Positions 33,364 through 43,423 of a stretch of DNA of 64,000 nt are shown in pieces. The notes beneath the pieces were generated by a model that did no database searches, was not told the DNA's origin, and saw only the letters and a list, made by a program, of their open reading frames with translations. The stretch is from assembly GCF_900167415.1 (NCBI RefSeq), contig NZ_FUWU01000004.1, positions 1 to 64,000 on the forward strand, in the 5' to 3' direction. Positions within the stretch are counted from its first letter, which is position 1; each line of letters opens with the position of its first letter. The position numbers were made by a program, and so were the translations under genes. This DNA is from Fibrobacter intestinalis. Its GTDB lineage: Bacteria; Fibrobacterota; Fibrobacteria; Fibrobacterales; Fibrobacteraceae.

Positions 33364-36084
33364 CTACAATCCGAGCAAATTTTTCAATTCCTCGATGTTA
33401 TGAGCAACCTCATGTTTAAAGCCCCACAAGCGGGTAAAGCTTTTTCCGTAAGCTTCCGTAACAAGACGGTTATCCAAGAACAAGACTGTTCCCGAATCGG
33501 ATTCACTGCGAATCAAGCGTCCCAGGCCCTGACGCAATTCCTGCAAAGCTTCTGGAATATACAGGTTCTTAAACGCATTTTCATTCTGCTCTTTCATTTT
33601 GTCGGCAAGAGCCGCAATCAAAGGATTCGAAGGATTGGGGAACGGCAATTTGGGAATCACCAAAAGTTCCAGCGCATTTTCCGGAAGGTCGATTCCTTCC
33701 CAGAATATCTGGCATCCCAAAAGGCACGCTTCCCGCTTTTTGCGGAACATTTCCACTAAGCTGTCCATGCCGCCATCTACCTGCTGGCAAAGAAGCAGCT
33801 TGTCGTTCTTGGCAAAGTGCGGAACAAGAGCGTCGTGCGTTTTGGTCATGCTGAGAATGCTCGTAAAAAGGACCAAAGCATTTTTCTTGTTCTCGGGCAA
33901 AATGGCGGACAGCGTTTCCTCCAAAGCTTTTTGATATTCCGGCGCATTGGGTTTCGGCAAAAAGTCCGCAATAATAACGCGCCTTTTAGAATTGACATCA
34001 AACGCCGGCGGATAAGAACGCACAAACGGACGTTTCGATTTGTTCAAACGGGGAGAAAGCAGCCCCATCCGTTTTTCAAAATATTCAAAGGAATTTTGGA
34101 GCGAAAGCGTCGCCGATGTAAAAGTCGCACTGCGAATCCACGGATAAAATTTTTCCGTCCAATTATCTCCCGGGAAAAGCGGAATCGCACGCAAAATCGC
34201 CGTATGCGGATTGCCGGGTTCTTCCATGTAGAACACCCAATCTTCCTTCCCTGCCGAAACGATAAATCCAAAATCTTCGGCAAAGCGGCTCATTTCCATG
34301 GCGATTCCTTCCAAATTTCGAGCCAGCAATTCAAATGCGGGAACACGGCGCAACTGCGAACAAATGTCTTCCGAAATCGCTTTCACCGCATTGCAAGATT
34401 CCAAAACCGGCTTCGGGTCTGTATCATATTCCGCAAGAATTCCCCGAGAAAAACGGAAGCCCTCCGATTTATTTTTGAATACTTTTTTCCCGAGTTTCAT
34501 GAAAAAGCGATGTAACGACTTTTCGCATTCCATCGCCGCTTCGCGCAATCTGACACAGGCATCAAGGATGGACGAATCCATATTCGCCTTACCTAGCTGA
34601 GCTTCCATTTCGGCAACAAGACCCTTGTCCGGAGCTTTCGGATGCACCAAAACTTTGGTGATGTTTCTCAACCGGAAAAAGCGCACCATTTTTCCAAAGC
34701 TTGCATGGCTCATTGCGGGCAGTCGATGTGCTTCGTCAAAAACAATGTGTTCATAAGCGGGAAGGAGCGCAAAATCCAACGCCAAATCCGAAAGGAACAA
34801 AGAATGGTTGATAAACAGCAAATTCGCTTTTGCCGCCTGCCGCCGGGCATTCAAGCCGTAACACTTTTCGTAAAAGCGGCATTTTTCACCAAGACAAGTC
34901 GAAGCGTCACTCGCAAATTTATTCCAGAGCAATCGATTGCGGGACAAATTGAATCCGGTATTTTCCGAACCATCGCCGGTCTTCGTCTGTTCAATCCAAG
35001 GAAGCAAAGTCATGAAGGTTTCCCGCTCGTCCAAGGTCAAAAGCACATCCGGAGAGTTCAAATGTTCTTCAAATTTGCGCAGACAGATATAATTTCCCCG
35101 ACCTTTGAGTACAAGCGGAGATACCGAATTTCCAAAAAGAGAAGCTATCATCGGGAAATCGTGTTTAGACAACTGCTCTTCCAAAGTACGAGTCGCTGTA
35201 CTAACAACAACTCGCTCGCCCGAAGCGGCTTTGATTGCCGCCGGGATCAAATACGCCAACGTTTTCCCCATTCCCGTTCCGGCTTCCAAAATCGAAATGC
35301 CGCCCTTATACATATTACGCTCCACCACTTCCGCAAAATCAAACTGCGACTGGCGGGCAGTAAAATTTGGACTTTCTTTGGCAAGTCTTCCATTTTCGCC
35401 AAAAAATTCCCGCACGCGCAATGTATTGGCAGAGCTTGTTTTCGGTGGCAAAACGGCCTCCGGCGAGAGCGGGGAGAGTTCTTCATGCGAAGGAATGCAG
35501 TCTTCAAATACCTGTTCCCAAGCGGTTCCTTTGGCTATTCGGGCAAGATGATGCCGTACAAAAGAATCCAATTTTTCAATTTCCGAAAGTGCCTGCCAAA
35601 AAAGTTTTCCGCAGGCATCGGCATCAGGAAGCGCACGATGGGCCCGTTCACGCTTGATATTCAAATGCGCAACCAGCGTTTCCAATTTGTGGTTTGGAAC
35701 ATCGCGATAAGCGATACGGGAAAGCACAAGAGTGTCCAGCACCGGATTGCCTTCAATCGAAATGCCAACTTTGGCAAAGGAATCGCGCAAAAATTTGGAA
35801 TCGAATTGCGCATTGTGAGCGACTATTGGATAGTCTCCAAGAAACTGTCGAATTTCCCCAGCTACCGTAGCAAAGTCTGGAGCGTCCGCCAAATCCGTTT
35901 CTGAAATGCCCGTCAAAGAAGAAATAAAAGGGCGAATATTTCGATTCGGCTTTATCAGAAAGTCCCGGCTTTCTACAGGCGAGCCGTTTTCAAATCGTTC
36001 CAGCGCGACTTCGATGATTTCATCATGTTCGAAATCCAGTCCCGTCGTTTCCAAGTCCAAAGCTACATATACATTCGGTTTCAT
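33364..36084 (-). CDS. dinG: DinG-family helicase with N-terminal DEDDh exonuclease
   Basis: This 906-aa fusion carries a DEDDh 3'-5' exonuclease of the DnaQ type at the N-terminus: ALDLETTGLD with the first Asp/Glu, VAHNAQFDSKF, and HRALPDADA. It is followed by an XPD/DinG-type SF2 helicase: Walker A GTGMGKTLAYLIP near 268, DEAHRLP, and a late FWEGIDLP motif. Cys residues in CLGEKCRFYEKCY are consistent with the Fe-S cluster domain. This exo-helicase fusion is known from Firmicutes and others. It probably resolves R-loops or damaged DNA. Confidence 0.93.
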   Translation of the reverse strand: MKPNVYVALDLETTGLDFEHDEIIEVALERFENGSPVESRDFLIKPNRNIRPFISSLTGISETDLADAPDFATVAGEIRQFLGDYPIVAHNAQFDSKFLRDSFAKVGISIEGNPVLDTLVLSRIAYRDVPNHKLETLVAHLNIKRERAHRALPDADACGKLFWQALSEIEKLDSFVRHHLARIAKGTAWEQVFEDCIPSHEELSPLSPEAVLPPKTSSANTLRVREFFGENGRLAKESPNFTARQSQFDFAEVVERNMYKGGISILEAGTGMGKTLAYLIPAAIKAASGERVVVSTATRTLEEQLSKHDFPMIASLFGNSVSPLVLKGRGNYICLRKFEEHLNSPDVLLTLDERETFMTLLPWIEQTKTGDGSENTGFNLSRNRLLWNKFASDASTCLGEKCRFYEKCYGLNARRQAAKANLLFINHSLFLSDLALDFALLPAYEHIVFDEAHRLPAMSHASFGKMVRFFRLRNITKVLVHPKAPDKGLVAEMEAQLGKANMDSSILDACVRLREAAMECEKSLHRFFMKLGKKVFKNKSEGFRFSRGILAEYDTDPKPVLESCNAVKAISEDICSQLRRVPAFELLARNLEGIAMEMSRFAEDFGFIVSAGKEDWVFYMEEPGNPHTAILRAIPLFPGDNWTEKFYPWIRSATFTSATLSLQNSFEYFEKRMGLLSPRLNKSKRPFVRSYPPAFDVNSKRRVIIADFLPKPNAPEYQKALEETLSAILPENKKNALVLFTSILSMTKTHDALVPHFAKNDKLLLCQQVDGGMDSLVEMFRKKREACLLGCQIFWEGIDLPENALELLVIPKLPFPNPSNPLIAALADKMKEQNENAFKNLYIPEALQELRQGLGRLIRSESDSGTVLFLDNRLVTEAYGKSFTRLWGFKHEVAHNIEELKNLLGL

Positions 36085-36093
36085 TTTATTCCT

Positions 36094-37893
36094 TTATTTT
36101 TCCGGCAATGCCGGCATCCGAGAAATGACACTTTCGTCCAAAACATTCGCCCCGCGTTCCAACACAAGCGTATCCGCAAGCATTCGCCAGGGCATTCCAA
36201 ATTCCAAGCTCTGCAATCTTCCCGCAAAAGGAACGTCCAAAGAATCCTTTGTGCGGAAGTATTCCATCAGGTATTTTCCTTCTATCAAATCATCCATTTT
36301 AAAACTGCCATCGGGGGCGCAGCGCGAAGTATTGAAATTTTCCGTTCCCGCCAAGCGAATACGCACACGAGTGTCCGCCTTGCCTCCCGGAATTTTCCCC
36401 GCAAGAGTCGAGAGCTGCAATTTGGGAACCGTTTCAAATTTCACCCATTGTCTGGTCTTCATCGTCACAATCGTATCTCGCAATCCCGTCACACTGTCCG
36501 GCGACGACAATGTGGAATCCGCATAGCGTTCCAAAAGTTCCTCTTTCGCATCGGTCAAAAACTTTTCGTTTCCCTGCACGGCAAAACGTACAGGATCCAG
36601 CCGCCAAATTTTTACCGGAAGCGTGTCCTGATTCTGCACCAAAATCAGCGTGTTCAAAAACGCATTCAAAAGCGAATCGGAAATCGGTTTATCGTAAACA
36701 ACGACTATCGAATCGTCCGGAAAAACATTTTTTGCGCCACTCGACGGATTTATCGTCACTCGTTTAGGCGGAAGCGTATCGTCCTTTTGCTCCGTCCATT
36801 CAATGCTCAAGCTCGCCAGCCGATTATTCAACATTCGCCCCAGCGAATCACGCGCCGTTTTGCAAACGAACGTATAAGAAGAATCTCGATTTGCCAGCGA
36901 GTCAAAATAAAACTGCATATCTTGTCCGTTCGGCGTCCGATAAATTGCCGAAGGATATATTTGTACAGAATCCAGCGTCCGCAATGCACAATTCTTTAAA
37001 TTCAAAAAAGCGCTGTCCACAAAAATGCTTCTGGAAAATTTAGCGATTAGGGATGCTCTGCCCGACTGCGTCACCGACTCCAAAGAAATCGAAGTCGTGT
37101 CCTGGTCCGCAAGGGGAATCCACAACGTATCTTGAAATTCCGGGGTTAAAAGCAAATCCCCATTGTTTACACCGGCCAACTCAGCAGAAGGTTCAATTTT
37201 CTGATTTCCATTCCTATCCCAAAAAGCGACAACCCGATAATGCCCCGCTTTTAATCCTGCTAAATGAAAGCGTCCCAAGCTATCGGTCTGCGTGGCAAAA
37301 AGCGGCTGTTCCTTGATCAAATTCGGGATCGAATCCGCTTCGATTGCTAGCGTAGAATCCCGGTATTTTTCCAAATAATGGTGCGTCGCCCGTTCCGAAG
37401 CTCCCAACAAAAAAAGTCCCACCGTCGGATATTGTTTGTCTTTAATCATCGAAGGCGTAATCATGACTCGTCCCGCAACCGAAAGGGAATCGATGACAGG
37501 TCCTGTCGAAAAGGTCAAACGGAACGGATCGGCAACGGAATTTCCTCGCAAATCTTTCAATCCGCTAGCCACTGTTACCGTATAAGTCGTATTTGAATCC
37601 AAGCGCGCTTTTGAAGTAATGAAAAGTTCGTCCCCGTCCACTTCAAACTTGAGTTTCTTTTCCAAAGGCGGAGAAATCATGATTGCACTACGCGGAACCG
37701 ACGCCGCTATCCATTCGTCAAATTGCAAATGGATATTCAATTTCGGCGGGACATTCACCGCATTCGGCGCTGGATAAACCCCAGCAACACGAGGAGGATA
37801 CTTGTCTTCCGGGCCACCGCTCGGAGCGATGGAAGTAGCGCATTCATTCAAAAAAAGCACCAGAAAAACAAGAATCAGAATGCGGGACTTCAT
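36094..37893 (-). CDS. Lipoprotein with Ig-like (Big_5) domain
   Basis: This 599-aa predicted lipoprotein has a hydrophobic signal (residues 1-16) with Cys at about 18 (LNEC). The next segment, PSGGPEDKYPPRV and YPAPNAVNVPP, is the hallmark of the Ig-like domain-containing (Big_5/SbsA-like) lipoproteins of Bacteroidota and Fibrobacterota. A second Big_5-like block begins at VTINPSSGAKNVFPDDSIVV. A central GRFHLAGLKAGHYRVVAFWD looks like a carboxypeptidase-regulatory type beta sandwich. It probably faces the periplasm or is surface-exposed. Its function is unknown. It follows lepB by 6 nt. Confidence 0.82.
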   Translation of the reverse strand: MKSRILILVFLVLFLNECATSIAPSGGPEDKYPPRVAGVYPAPNAVNVPPKLNIHLQFDEWIAASVPRSAIMISPPLEKKLKFEVDGDELFITSKARLDSNTTYTVTVASGLKDLRGNSVADPFRLTFSTGPVIDSLSVAGRVMITPSMIKDKQYPTVGLFLLGASERATHHYLEKYRDSTLAIEADSIPNLIKEQPLFATQTDSLGRFHLAGLKAGHYRVVAFWDRNGNQKIEPSAELAGVNNGDLLLTPEFQDTLWIPLADQDTTSISLESVTQSGRASLIAKFSRSIFVDSAFLNLKNCALRTLDSVQIYPSAIYRTPNGQDMQFYFDSLANRDSSYTFVCKTARDSLGRMLNNRLASLSIEWTEQKDDTLPPKRVTINPSSGAKNVFPDDSIVVVYDKPISDSLLNAFLNTLILVQNQDTLPVKIWRLDPVRFAVQGNEKFLTDAKEELLERYADSTLSSPDSVTGLRDTIVTMKTRQWVKFETVPKLQLSTLAGKIPGGKADTRVRIRLAGTENFNTSRCAPDGSFKMDDLIEGKYLMEYFRTKDSLDVPFAGRLQSLEFGMPWRMLADTLVLERGANVLDESVISRMPALPEK

Positions 37894-37899
37894 CCGAAG

Positions 37900-39183
37900 C
37901 TATTCCCCAATCAGATGAATAATTTTTCCGATGCGAGTCCACCGGATTTTAAATGGGATTTTAAACCAGGAAAACGGATTTGTAAACGAAAAACCGTCAT
38001 CGGAATTATCGAACGAGAAATAGACAATAAACGCTTTCGCCTTGACATTCCTCTTGGAAACAAATCCCCAATAACGGCTATCTGCCGAATTGTCCCGATT
38101 ATCGCCCATCATAAAATAGACGGGATATTGAATTTCATAACTATCGATCGGTTTTCCATCCACAAGGATTCGCGCCTGCAATTCCAGCGAAGAATCCCGC
38201 GAAACATTGTACGCTAAATCGCCGAGCTGATGACCTTCAAAATAATCATAGCTCACGGGGCGCATCAAACCCGCATACAGTTCATTTGGATCGAAGCGGG
38301 GCAGAAATCCCGTCCGAGCCAAGTATTTAAACATCGAGAATTTTGCAGGCCCTTCCACCGTATCGCCCTGCCGCAAATTCAACCCGACGATTTGCCCTTG
38401 CGCAAGAACGGCATTCAACAAAAGCCCCCGATCGTTTTCTACAGGAACTCGAAAATTTTCAAACAAATAATCCTGCACTTCAACGGAATCGCGGAACAAA
38501 GAAAGATCCAGTTCTATTTTCTTTTCTGGATTTTCCTGCGCAATCAACGATTTCATCCACCAGAGCCTCGGCAACGAGAGATTCGACAAATCCACCGATT
38601 CTCCCGGAGAGGGAACCCGCAGAGGTTCCAAGGAATCCCGAGCGACTCCCGAACGATAATACGCCGTATATTTTCCTTTTCCCGGCAAAATTTTCTGTTC
38701 CACGCCGTTTTGATACAGCACGCCGCGCCGCACTTCAATGGAATCGCCAGAAACCGCAACGCAACGTTTGATAAAATCCTTCGGGCCGTCCGCATAATGC
38801 ACCAGATGCGGATTTCCGGGCAACGGCTTTGAATCCCAAAAGAAATTGCCAAACATCAAAGCATCCGCCAAATGCGTATAGCGTTGATAATCGTAATCGG
38901 GATAAGGCGGTTCTCCGGGATAGCGAAAAATCACCACGTCTCCCGCTTTCGGGTCGGCAAGCCCCGGCAGTTTGGAATGGGAAAAAGGAATCGGTGATCC
39001 ATAGGTAAACTTGAGCCCCAAAATAAAGTCGCCAGTCAAAAGCGAATCTTCCATCGATCCGCTCGGAATCTGAAACGCCTGCACCACATACTGAATGACA
39101 ATCAGCGCGCAGGCGATGGGGATAACAAGTTCCCGCAGCAAAACTTTAATCCCCGACGGGATCGAAAATTTCTTCATAGTCAT
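37900..39183 (-). CDS. lepB: Signal peptidase I
   Basis: LepB cleaves Sec and Tat signal peptides at the membrane. The N-terminal TM segment (about 15-33) precedes the catalytic Ser in [13 protein letters not shown]. The general-base Lys lies in [12 protein letters not shown], and the [14 protein letters not shown] box near the C-terminus is clear. At about 427 aa it is longer than usual, with an insertion of over 100 residues between the Lys region and the GDNRDNS box, as seen in FCB-group LepB. The start is chosen at ATG 39183 (MTMKKFS); ATG 39177 is possible. Confidence 0.94.
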   Translation of the reverse strand: MTMKKFSIPSGIKVLLRELVIPIACALIVIQYVVQAFQIPSGSMEDSLLTGDFILGLKFTYGSPIPFSHSKLPGLADPKAGDVVIFRYPGEPPYPDYDYQRYTHLADALMFGNFFWDSKPLPGNPHLVHYADGPKDFIKRCVAVSGDSIEVRRGVLYQNGVEQKILPGKGKYTAYYRSGVARDSLEPLRVPSPGESVDLSNLSLPRLWWMKSLIAQENPEKKIELDLSLFRDSVEVQDYLFENFRVPVENDRGLLLNAVLAQGQIVGLNLRQGDTVEGPAKFSMFKYLARTGFLPRFDPNELYAGLMRPVSYDYFEGHQLGDLAYNVSRDSSLELQARILVDGKPIDSYEIQYPVYFMMGDNRDNSADSRYWGFVSKRNVKAKAFIVYFSFDNSDDGFSFTNPFSWFKIPFKIRWTRIGKIIHLIGE

Positions 39184-39266
39184 AGCGTTTCGCAAGATAG
39201 AAACTTTTCAAACTCCCCACACCACAGTCCAGAATCTTTGCACTCGGTATTTTCTATTTTAGCAGC

Positions 39267-40388
39267 ATGAGAGATATTTTTGGAATCTATCGCGGACTCG
39301 CCGTTCTTATAGCCCTGTCCGCTCTGGCTTTAATCGTTGCGCGGCACCTCCTATTTCCATTTTTCAAAAAAATTGCACAGAAAAGCAAAAATAAATTCGA
39401 CGATTTGCTTTTGAAATATCGAACCGTTGAACGTGCCGTCCACCTCGTTCCCGCCATTATTTTTTACGTTCTTCTTCCTCATGTCCTACCCAAAGAATCC
39501 ATCCTTTTTCAGCTACTGTTCACTTTCAACAACATTTATTTTATCGTCATCAGTTTTTTAATTTTTGATTCGTTCCTGCACGCTTGCGCTAGCCACATTT
39601 TATCCAAATCCCACAAGCAAGGGCTTCCCATCCAAGGCGTTCGCCAAGCGCTATTTCTTGTAGGACTTCTTTTTTGCACTATCCTTGTCATTTCCCAATT
39701 AACGGGGAAAAGTCCCGTCATTCTCCTTTCCGGATTAGGCGCGCTCGCCACCGTTTTCATGCTGATTTTCCGAGATTCCATCTTAGGATTCACCGCCGGA
39801 GTTCAAATCGCCTCCCTCGACCTGGTTCGCACAGGCGATTGGATTGAAATTCCCAAAGAAGGAATCAACGGCACAGTCCAATCCGTAACCCTCACCAGCA
39901 TTCGCATCATCAACTGGGACAACACCATCAGTATTCTCCCCGCCTATAGCCTCGTTTCCACGCCCTTCAAAAACTGGAGGCTCATGGAGGAATCCGGTCG
40001 GCGCCGAATCCAAAGATCCCTCCTTATCGATGCGCGGTCCCTCGCTCCGCTTTCCGAAGAACAAATCAAACATTTAAATAACAATCCCCTTTATCGTCCG
40101 GTTCTGGAAAATCTGGCATCGACATTTCCCAAAGACGAAAAGCCGCTCAATCTAACCGTTTTCCGCCTTTGCGTTGACGCCTTTTTGAGAACCATTCCCG
40201 AAATCGATACCTCCCGAACACTTATCGTCCGCGAACTGGAATCTAAAAGCTATGGTATTCCTCTTGAAATCTACTTGTTCACGACAACATCCAAGTGGAT
40301 CCCCTATGAAAATTTTTCATCTACCCTCATCGACAGATTAATGGCACGTCTCCCCGAATTTGGATTAACCCTTTATCAAAGGCCCTAA
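39267..40388 (+). CDS. Mechanosensitive ion channel family protein (MscS/YbdG-like)
   Basis: This 373-aa inner-membrane channel protein has several TM helices in the first 150 residues. The MscS pore and beta domain follow: a GLGALATVFMLIFRDSILGFTAG pore helix region (about 150-175) and a GDWIEIPKEGINGTVQSV beta segment. The arrangement resembles YbdG/MscM. It is divergent from lepB. No strong ribosome site is visible. Confidence 0.88.
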   Translation: MRDIFGIYRGLAVLIALSALALIVARHLLFPFFKKIAQKSKNKFDDLLLKYRTVERAVHLVPAIIFYVLLPHVLPKESILFQLLFTFNNIYFIVISFLIFDSFLHACASHILSKSHKQGLPIQGVRQALFLVGLLFCTILVISQLTGKSPVILLSGLGALATVFMLIFRDSILGFTAGVQIASLDLVRTGDWIEIPKEGINGTVQSVTLTSIRIINWDNTISILPAYSLVSTPFKNWRLMEESGRRRIQRSLLIDARSLAPLSEEQIKHLNNNPLYRPVLENLASTFPKDEKPLNLTVFRLCVDAFLRTIPEIDTSRTLIVRELESKSYGIPLEIYLFTTTSKWIPYENFSSTLIDRLMARLPEFGLTLYQRP

Positions 40389-40521
40389 ATCAGTAGGCAA
40401 AATACAGTTGAGGATTAGTGGGTTCCTCTAAAAATTCATTTTCACATAGCGAATTTTTCTCGCGGGCCGCGAGATGTTTTGCATTCTAGCAAGCCGCTTC
40501 TCCTACATTCCCAACTTCCCT

Positions 40522-40556
40522 CTAATCACTAGTCGCTAACCGCTAATCCCTAATCC
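40522..40556 (-). repeat. Degenerate 7-nt tandem array (5 units)
   Basis: The units CTAATCA, CTAGTCG, CTAACCG, CTAATCC and CTAATCC are arranged head to tail. Read on the minus strand (GGATTAG) the first unit supplies the last codon bases and TAG stop of the adjacent tRNA-thiolation gene. Confidence 0.7.
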
Positions 40557-41419
40557 CCTTCTAATTCAAAACGCTCCAAAAAAGAATGTCTAATCCCATC
40601 CGCTTTAAAACCGGGAAACGTTTCTATACAGACCGCATGGATGCTGTTAAAAATACTCTGTTCTATATTGGGATTCGTGCGTTTTAAATTTCGGATAATT
40701 TCCTTGACTTCCTGTCGCTTACTTTCACCGATTCCATTTTCACTGTAAGCGATTGACTCCGTAAAATGACAAGCGCATTGGATAAATTCCAAACGATTCC
40801 ACTTCGCCCAAGCCACAATATCATCTTCGTGAATGCAATACATCGGGCGAATCAAGGTCATCTCCGCAAAATTTTGGCTGTGCAATTTCGGAATCATCGC
40901 CTGTAGCTGGGAACCGTAAAACATACTCATCACCGTCGTCTCTATCACATCAGAAAAATGATGCCCCAGAGCGATTTTATTGCAGCCCAACTCCGCCGCT
41001 TTTGCATACAAATGACCACGACGCATTCTGGCACAAAGATAGCACGGCGAATGTTCGGTCTTTTGTGCAACGTCGAAAATGCGAGTTTCAAAAATCGTAA
41101 TTGGAATATCGAGCAACGCTGCATTGCTTTCTATTTTTTGGCGGTTGATTTGACTATAGCCCGGATCCATCACCAAAAAAACAAGTTCAAACGGAATTTC
41201 CGTGTAACGGTGAAGCATCTGCATCAACTTTGCCAGCAGCATCGAATCTTTACCGCCAGAAATGCAAACTGCAATTTTATCTCCCGGTTGAATCATCCGA
41301 TACATCTTCAAGGCCGAAACAAAAGGACTCCACAATTTGCTGCGGAACTTTTTTGAAATGCTTCTTTCCGTTTGTTGCGCCGGAGTCAAATGCAGTTCGC
41401 GTTTTTTCTTTTCTGCCAT
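40550..41419 (-). CDS. tRNA 2-thiolation protein (TtcA/TtuA family)
   Basis: This 289-aa PP-loop ATPase of the TtcA/TtuA group adenylates and thiolates tRNA. The SGGKDS P-loop is near residue 55. The paired Cys motif CYLCARMRRG and a later CAC could bind the Fe-S cluster and sulfur. ALGHHFSDVIETTVM is the conserved second motif of the group. TtcA (C32 thiolation) is more likely than TilS given the cysteines, but the exact target is inferred. It is last in the operon with the M32 peptidase (3-nt gap). Confidence 0.85.
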   Translation of the reverse strand: MAEKKKRELHLTPAQQTERSISKKFRSKLWSPFVSALKMYRMIQPGDKIAVCISGGKDSMLLAKLMQMLHRYTEIPFELVFLVMDPGYSQINRQKIESNAALLDIPITIFETRIFDVAQKTEHSPCYLCARMRRGHLYAKAAELGCNKIALGHHFSDVIETTVMSMFYGSQLQAMIPKLHSQNFAEMTLIRPMYCIHEDDIVAWAKWNRLEFIQCACHFTESIAYSENGIGESKRQEVKEIIRNLKRTNPNIEQSIFNSIHAVCIETFPGFKADGIRHSFLERFELEGD

Positions 41420-41422
41420 CTT

Positions 41423-42931
41423 TTAAATGCCGTAAATTTTGGAATACTTATTTTCCAAATAATCCAAAAAATCCTTCGGCGTAAACGCACGTCCAGTAAT
41501 TTTTAAAATCCAAGTTTTCGCATCCCGACGGTTAGCCGATTTCCAGACATAATCCCGCATCCAATTGTTAATTTGTGCAAAATCTCCACTAGAAACCAGA
41601 GCATCTACATCTAACGATTCACGCATTTTATTGTAATACATCGCCCCGTACATATTACCCAAAGCGTATGTCGGAAAACAGCCGAATCCGTCGGTCCAGT
41701 GGACATCCTGCAAAATCCCTTCCCGATCGTTCGAGGGGCAAATTCCAAGATATTCCTCATATTTTTCATTCCAAATCTGAGGCAAATCCTTAATTTGTAC
41801 CGATTTATTCACCAGCATCTGTTCTATTTCGTACCGAATAATAATGTGGAACGTGTATGTAAATTCATCGGCTTCAGTGCGAATGAGGCTGGGTTGTACC
41901 AGATTCATCGCTTCGTAGAATTGCTGTTCCGAAACACCGTCAAATACTTTCGGGAAAAGTTCCCTGCATTTCGGATAGACCAGTCGGATAAACGCTTCGG
42001 AACGCCCGATCAGATTTTCATAAAACCGGGCAACCGATTCGTGCTGGCCCAACGTTTTATAGGACGATATGTGATAAAAAAAATCCTCCACCGGCTGATT
42101 CTGTTCAAACAAGGCGTGGCCACATTCGTGGATAATCGAGAACATATTCGAATAGAACATGTTTTCGTGAAAATGCGTTGTCACGCGCACATCGTCTTTG
42201 GCAAGGCATTCAGTAAAAGGGTGTTCGCTTGTTGTCCATGTTCCCCGCTCAAAATTGAACCCGAGCAGTTCCAACAAGTATTCCGTCATTTCCCTCTGGG
42301 ATTCTTTAGGCGCCGGGCGCGAAAGGAAATCCGTGCGAATTTCTTTAGGGCTTTGCAAAATACGTTTGAGCATGGGAACCAGACGTTCCTTGCATTCGTC
42401 AAAGCAGCGATTCAAATCCCGAGTCGTCATTCCCCGTTCGTAAACGTCCAGCAAATTGTCATAGGGCACTCGCTTTGCATTTTCAGCGAGCGCAATTTGT
42501 TTTAAATTCACCTCTTGCACAGCAGCCAATGAATCTTCAAAAAGCAAAAAGTCGGCCTCTTCTTTCGCATCCAGCCAATCCACAAAAGCCTTGTTAAAAA
42601 CCAACGAAAACTCTTTGTCCATTTCCGGCGTGATATTTTTTGTTCGCAAATAATCCCAATAAAGTCTCTCGACAAGAATACGAGTATCCCTGGAAAGAAT
42701 CTTCCGATGTTCATAGAGAAGTTCCAGCGACGAAATGAATTCCTTAGAATGGGAAATCTGGAACGCCTTATTGGAAAGGAACGCTGAAGTATTCCCCTGT
42801 TCCAACATTCCTCTTTCCGGGCAAATTGTCTGACTGTCAAATTCTAGGACGCAACAGGCGTGTCGTAAAACCTGCTTTTCCTCCAAAGCTTCGCGAATGA
42901 TCTGTAGTGCTTTTTGGATATCTTCATGCAT
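41423..42931 (-). CDS. M32 family carboxypeptidase (Taq type)
   Basis: This 502-aa cytoplasmic zinc carboxypeptidase has the catalytic HECGHALFEQ motif (HExxH variant of the M32 family) near residue 270. HESVARFYENLIGRS follows, with EADEFTYTFHIIIRYE further on. The helical fold and length match the family. It probably trims peptides from the C-terminus for amino acid recycling. It lies between rlmH and the thiolation gene. Confidence 0.93.
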   Translation of the reverse strand: MHEDIQKALQIIREALEEKQVLRHACCVLEFDSQTICPERGMLEQGNTSAFLSNKAFQISHSKEFISSLELLYEHRKILSRDTRILVERLYWDYLRTKNITPEMDKEFSLVFNKAFVDWLDAKEEADFLLFEDSLAAVQEVNLKQIALAENAKRVPYDNLLDVYERGMTTRDLNRCFDECKERLVPMLKRILQSPKEIRTDFLSRPAPKESQREMTEYLLELLGFNFERGTWTTSEHPFTECLAKDDVRVTTHFHENMFYSNMFSIIHECGHALFEQNQPVEDFFYHISSYKTLGQHESVARFYENLIGRSEAFIRLVYPKCRELFPKVFDGVSEQQFYEAMNLVQPSLIRTEADEFTYTFHIIIRYEIEQMLVNKSVQIKDLPQIWNEKYEEYLGICPSNDREGILQDVHWTDGFGCFPTYALGNMYGAMYYNKMRESLDVDALVSSGDFAQINNWMRDYVWKSANRRDAKTWILKITGRAFTPKDFLDYLENKYSKIYGI

Positions 42932-42961
42932 AAGTGAACCCTCAAAAAAAAGACAATGTTT

Positions 42962-43423
42962 TTAGACATGATGATAGGGGTGCCCTGCCATCACCATCAG
43001 ACATCGATAAAGCTGTTCCGTTAAAATCACACGGGCGTGGTCGTGCGTAAAAGTCAAAGGAGAAAGAGAGAGCAAAAGGCTCGCCTGCTTTTTGATTTCC
43101 AGAGCAATGCCGTAAGCAGAACCGATCAGAAAAACGCAATTCGCCGTTATCCGAGGCTTTATCCAGTCGGCAAGCTGAACCGTATTCAGCAGCTTTCCCT
43201 CTTCTGCCAGAACAATCCATTGATAATTTTCCCGTGGAAAACGCTTGGAAAATTCCGCGGCTTCTTCCGAAAGCCCCTTCGCCTGATCATCGCGCTTGCT
43301 CTGCTTCAATTCCACTATTTCGATTTGCACATTCGAGGCTCGCAACCGCTTGACATATTTTTCCACTTCGTCTTTGACAAAAGAAGAGCCAGGTTTGCCA
43401 AACACCGCAATCGTCAGTTTCAT
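42962..43423 (-). CDS. rlmH: 23S rRNA (pseudouridine1915-N3)-methyltransferase
   Basis: RlmH methylates pseudouridine 1915 in helix 69 of 23S rRNA. The 153-aa SPOUT protein has FLIGSAYGIA (the knot region) and the strongly conserved C-terminal block LSLSPLTFTHDHARVILTEQ followed by AGHPYHH. Its start overlaps the stop of the upstream phosphoesterase by 4 nt. Confidence 0.96.
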   Translation of the reverse strand: MKLTIAVFGKPGSSFVKDEVEKYVKRLRASNVQIEIVELKQSKRDDQAKGLSEEAAEFSKRFPRENYQWIVLAEEGKLLNTVQLADWIKPRITANCVFLIGSAYGIALEIKKQASLLLSLSPLTFTHDHARVILTEQLYRCLMVMAGHPYHHV

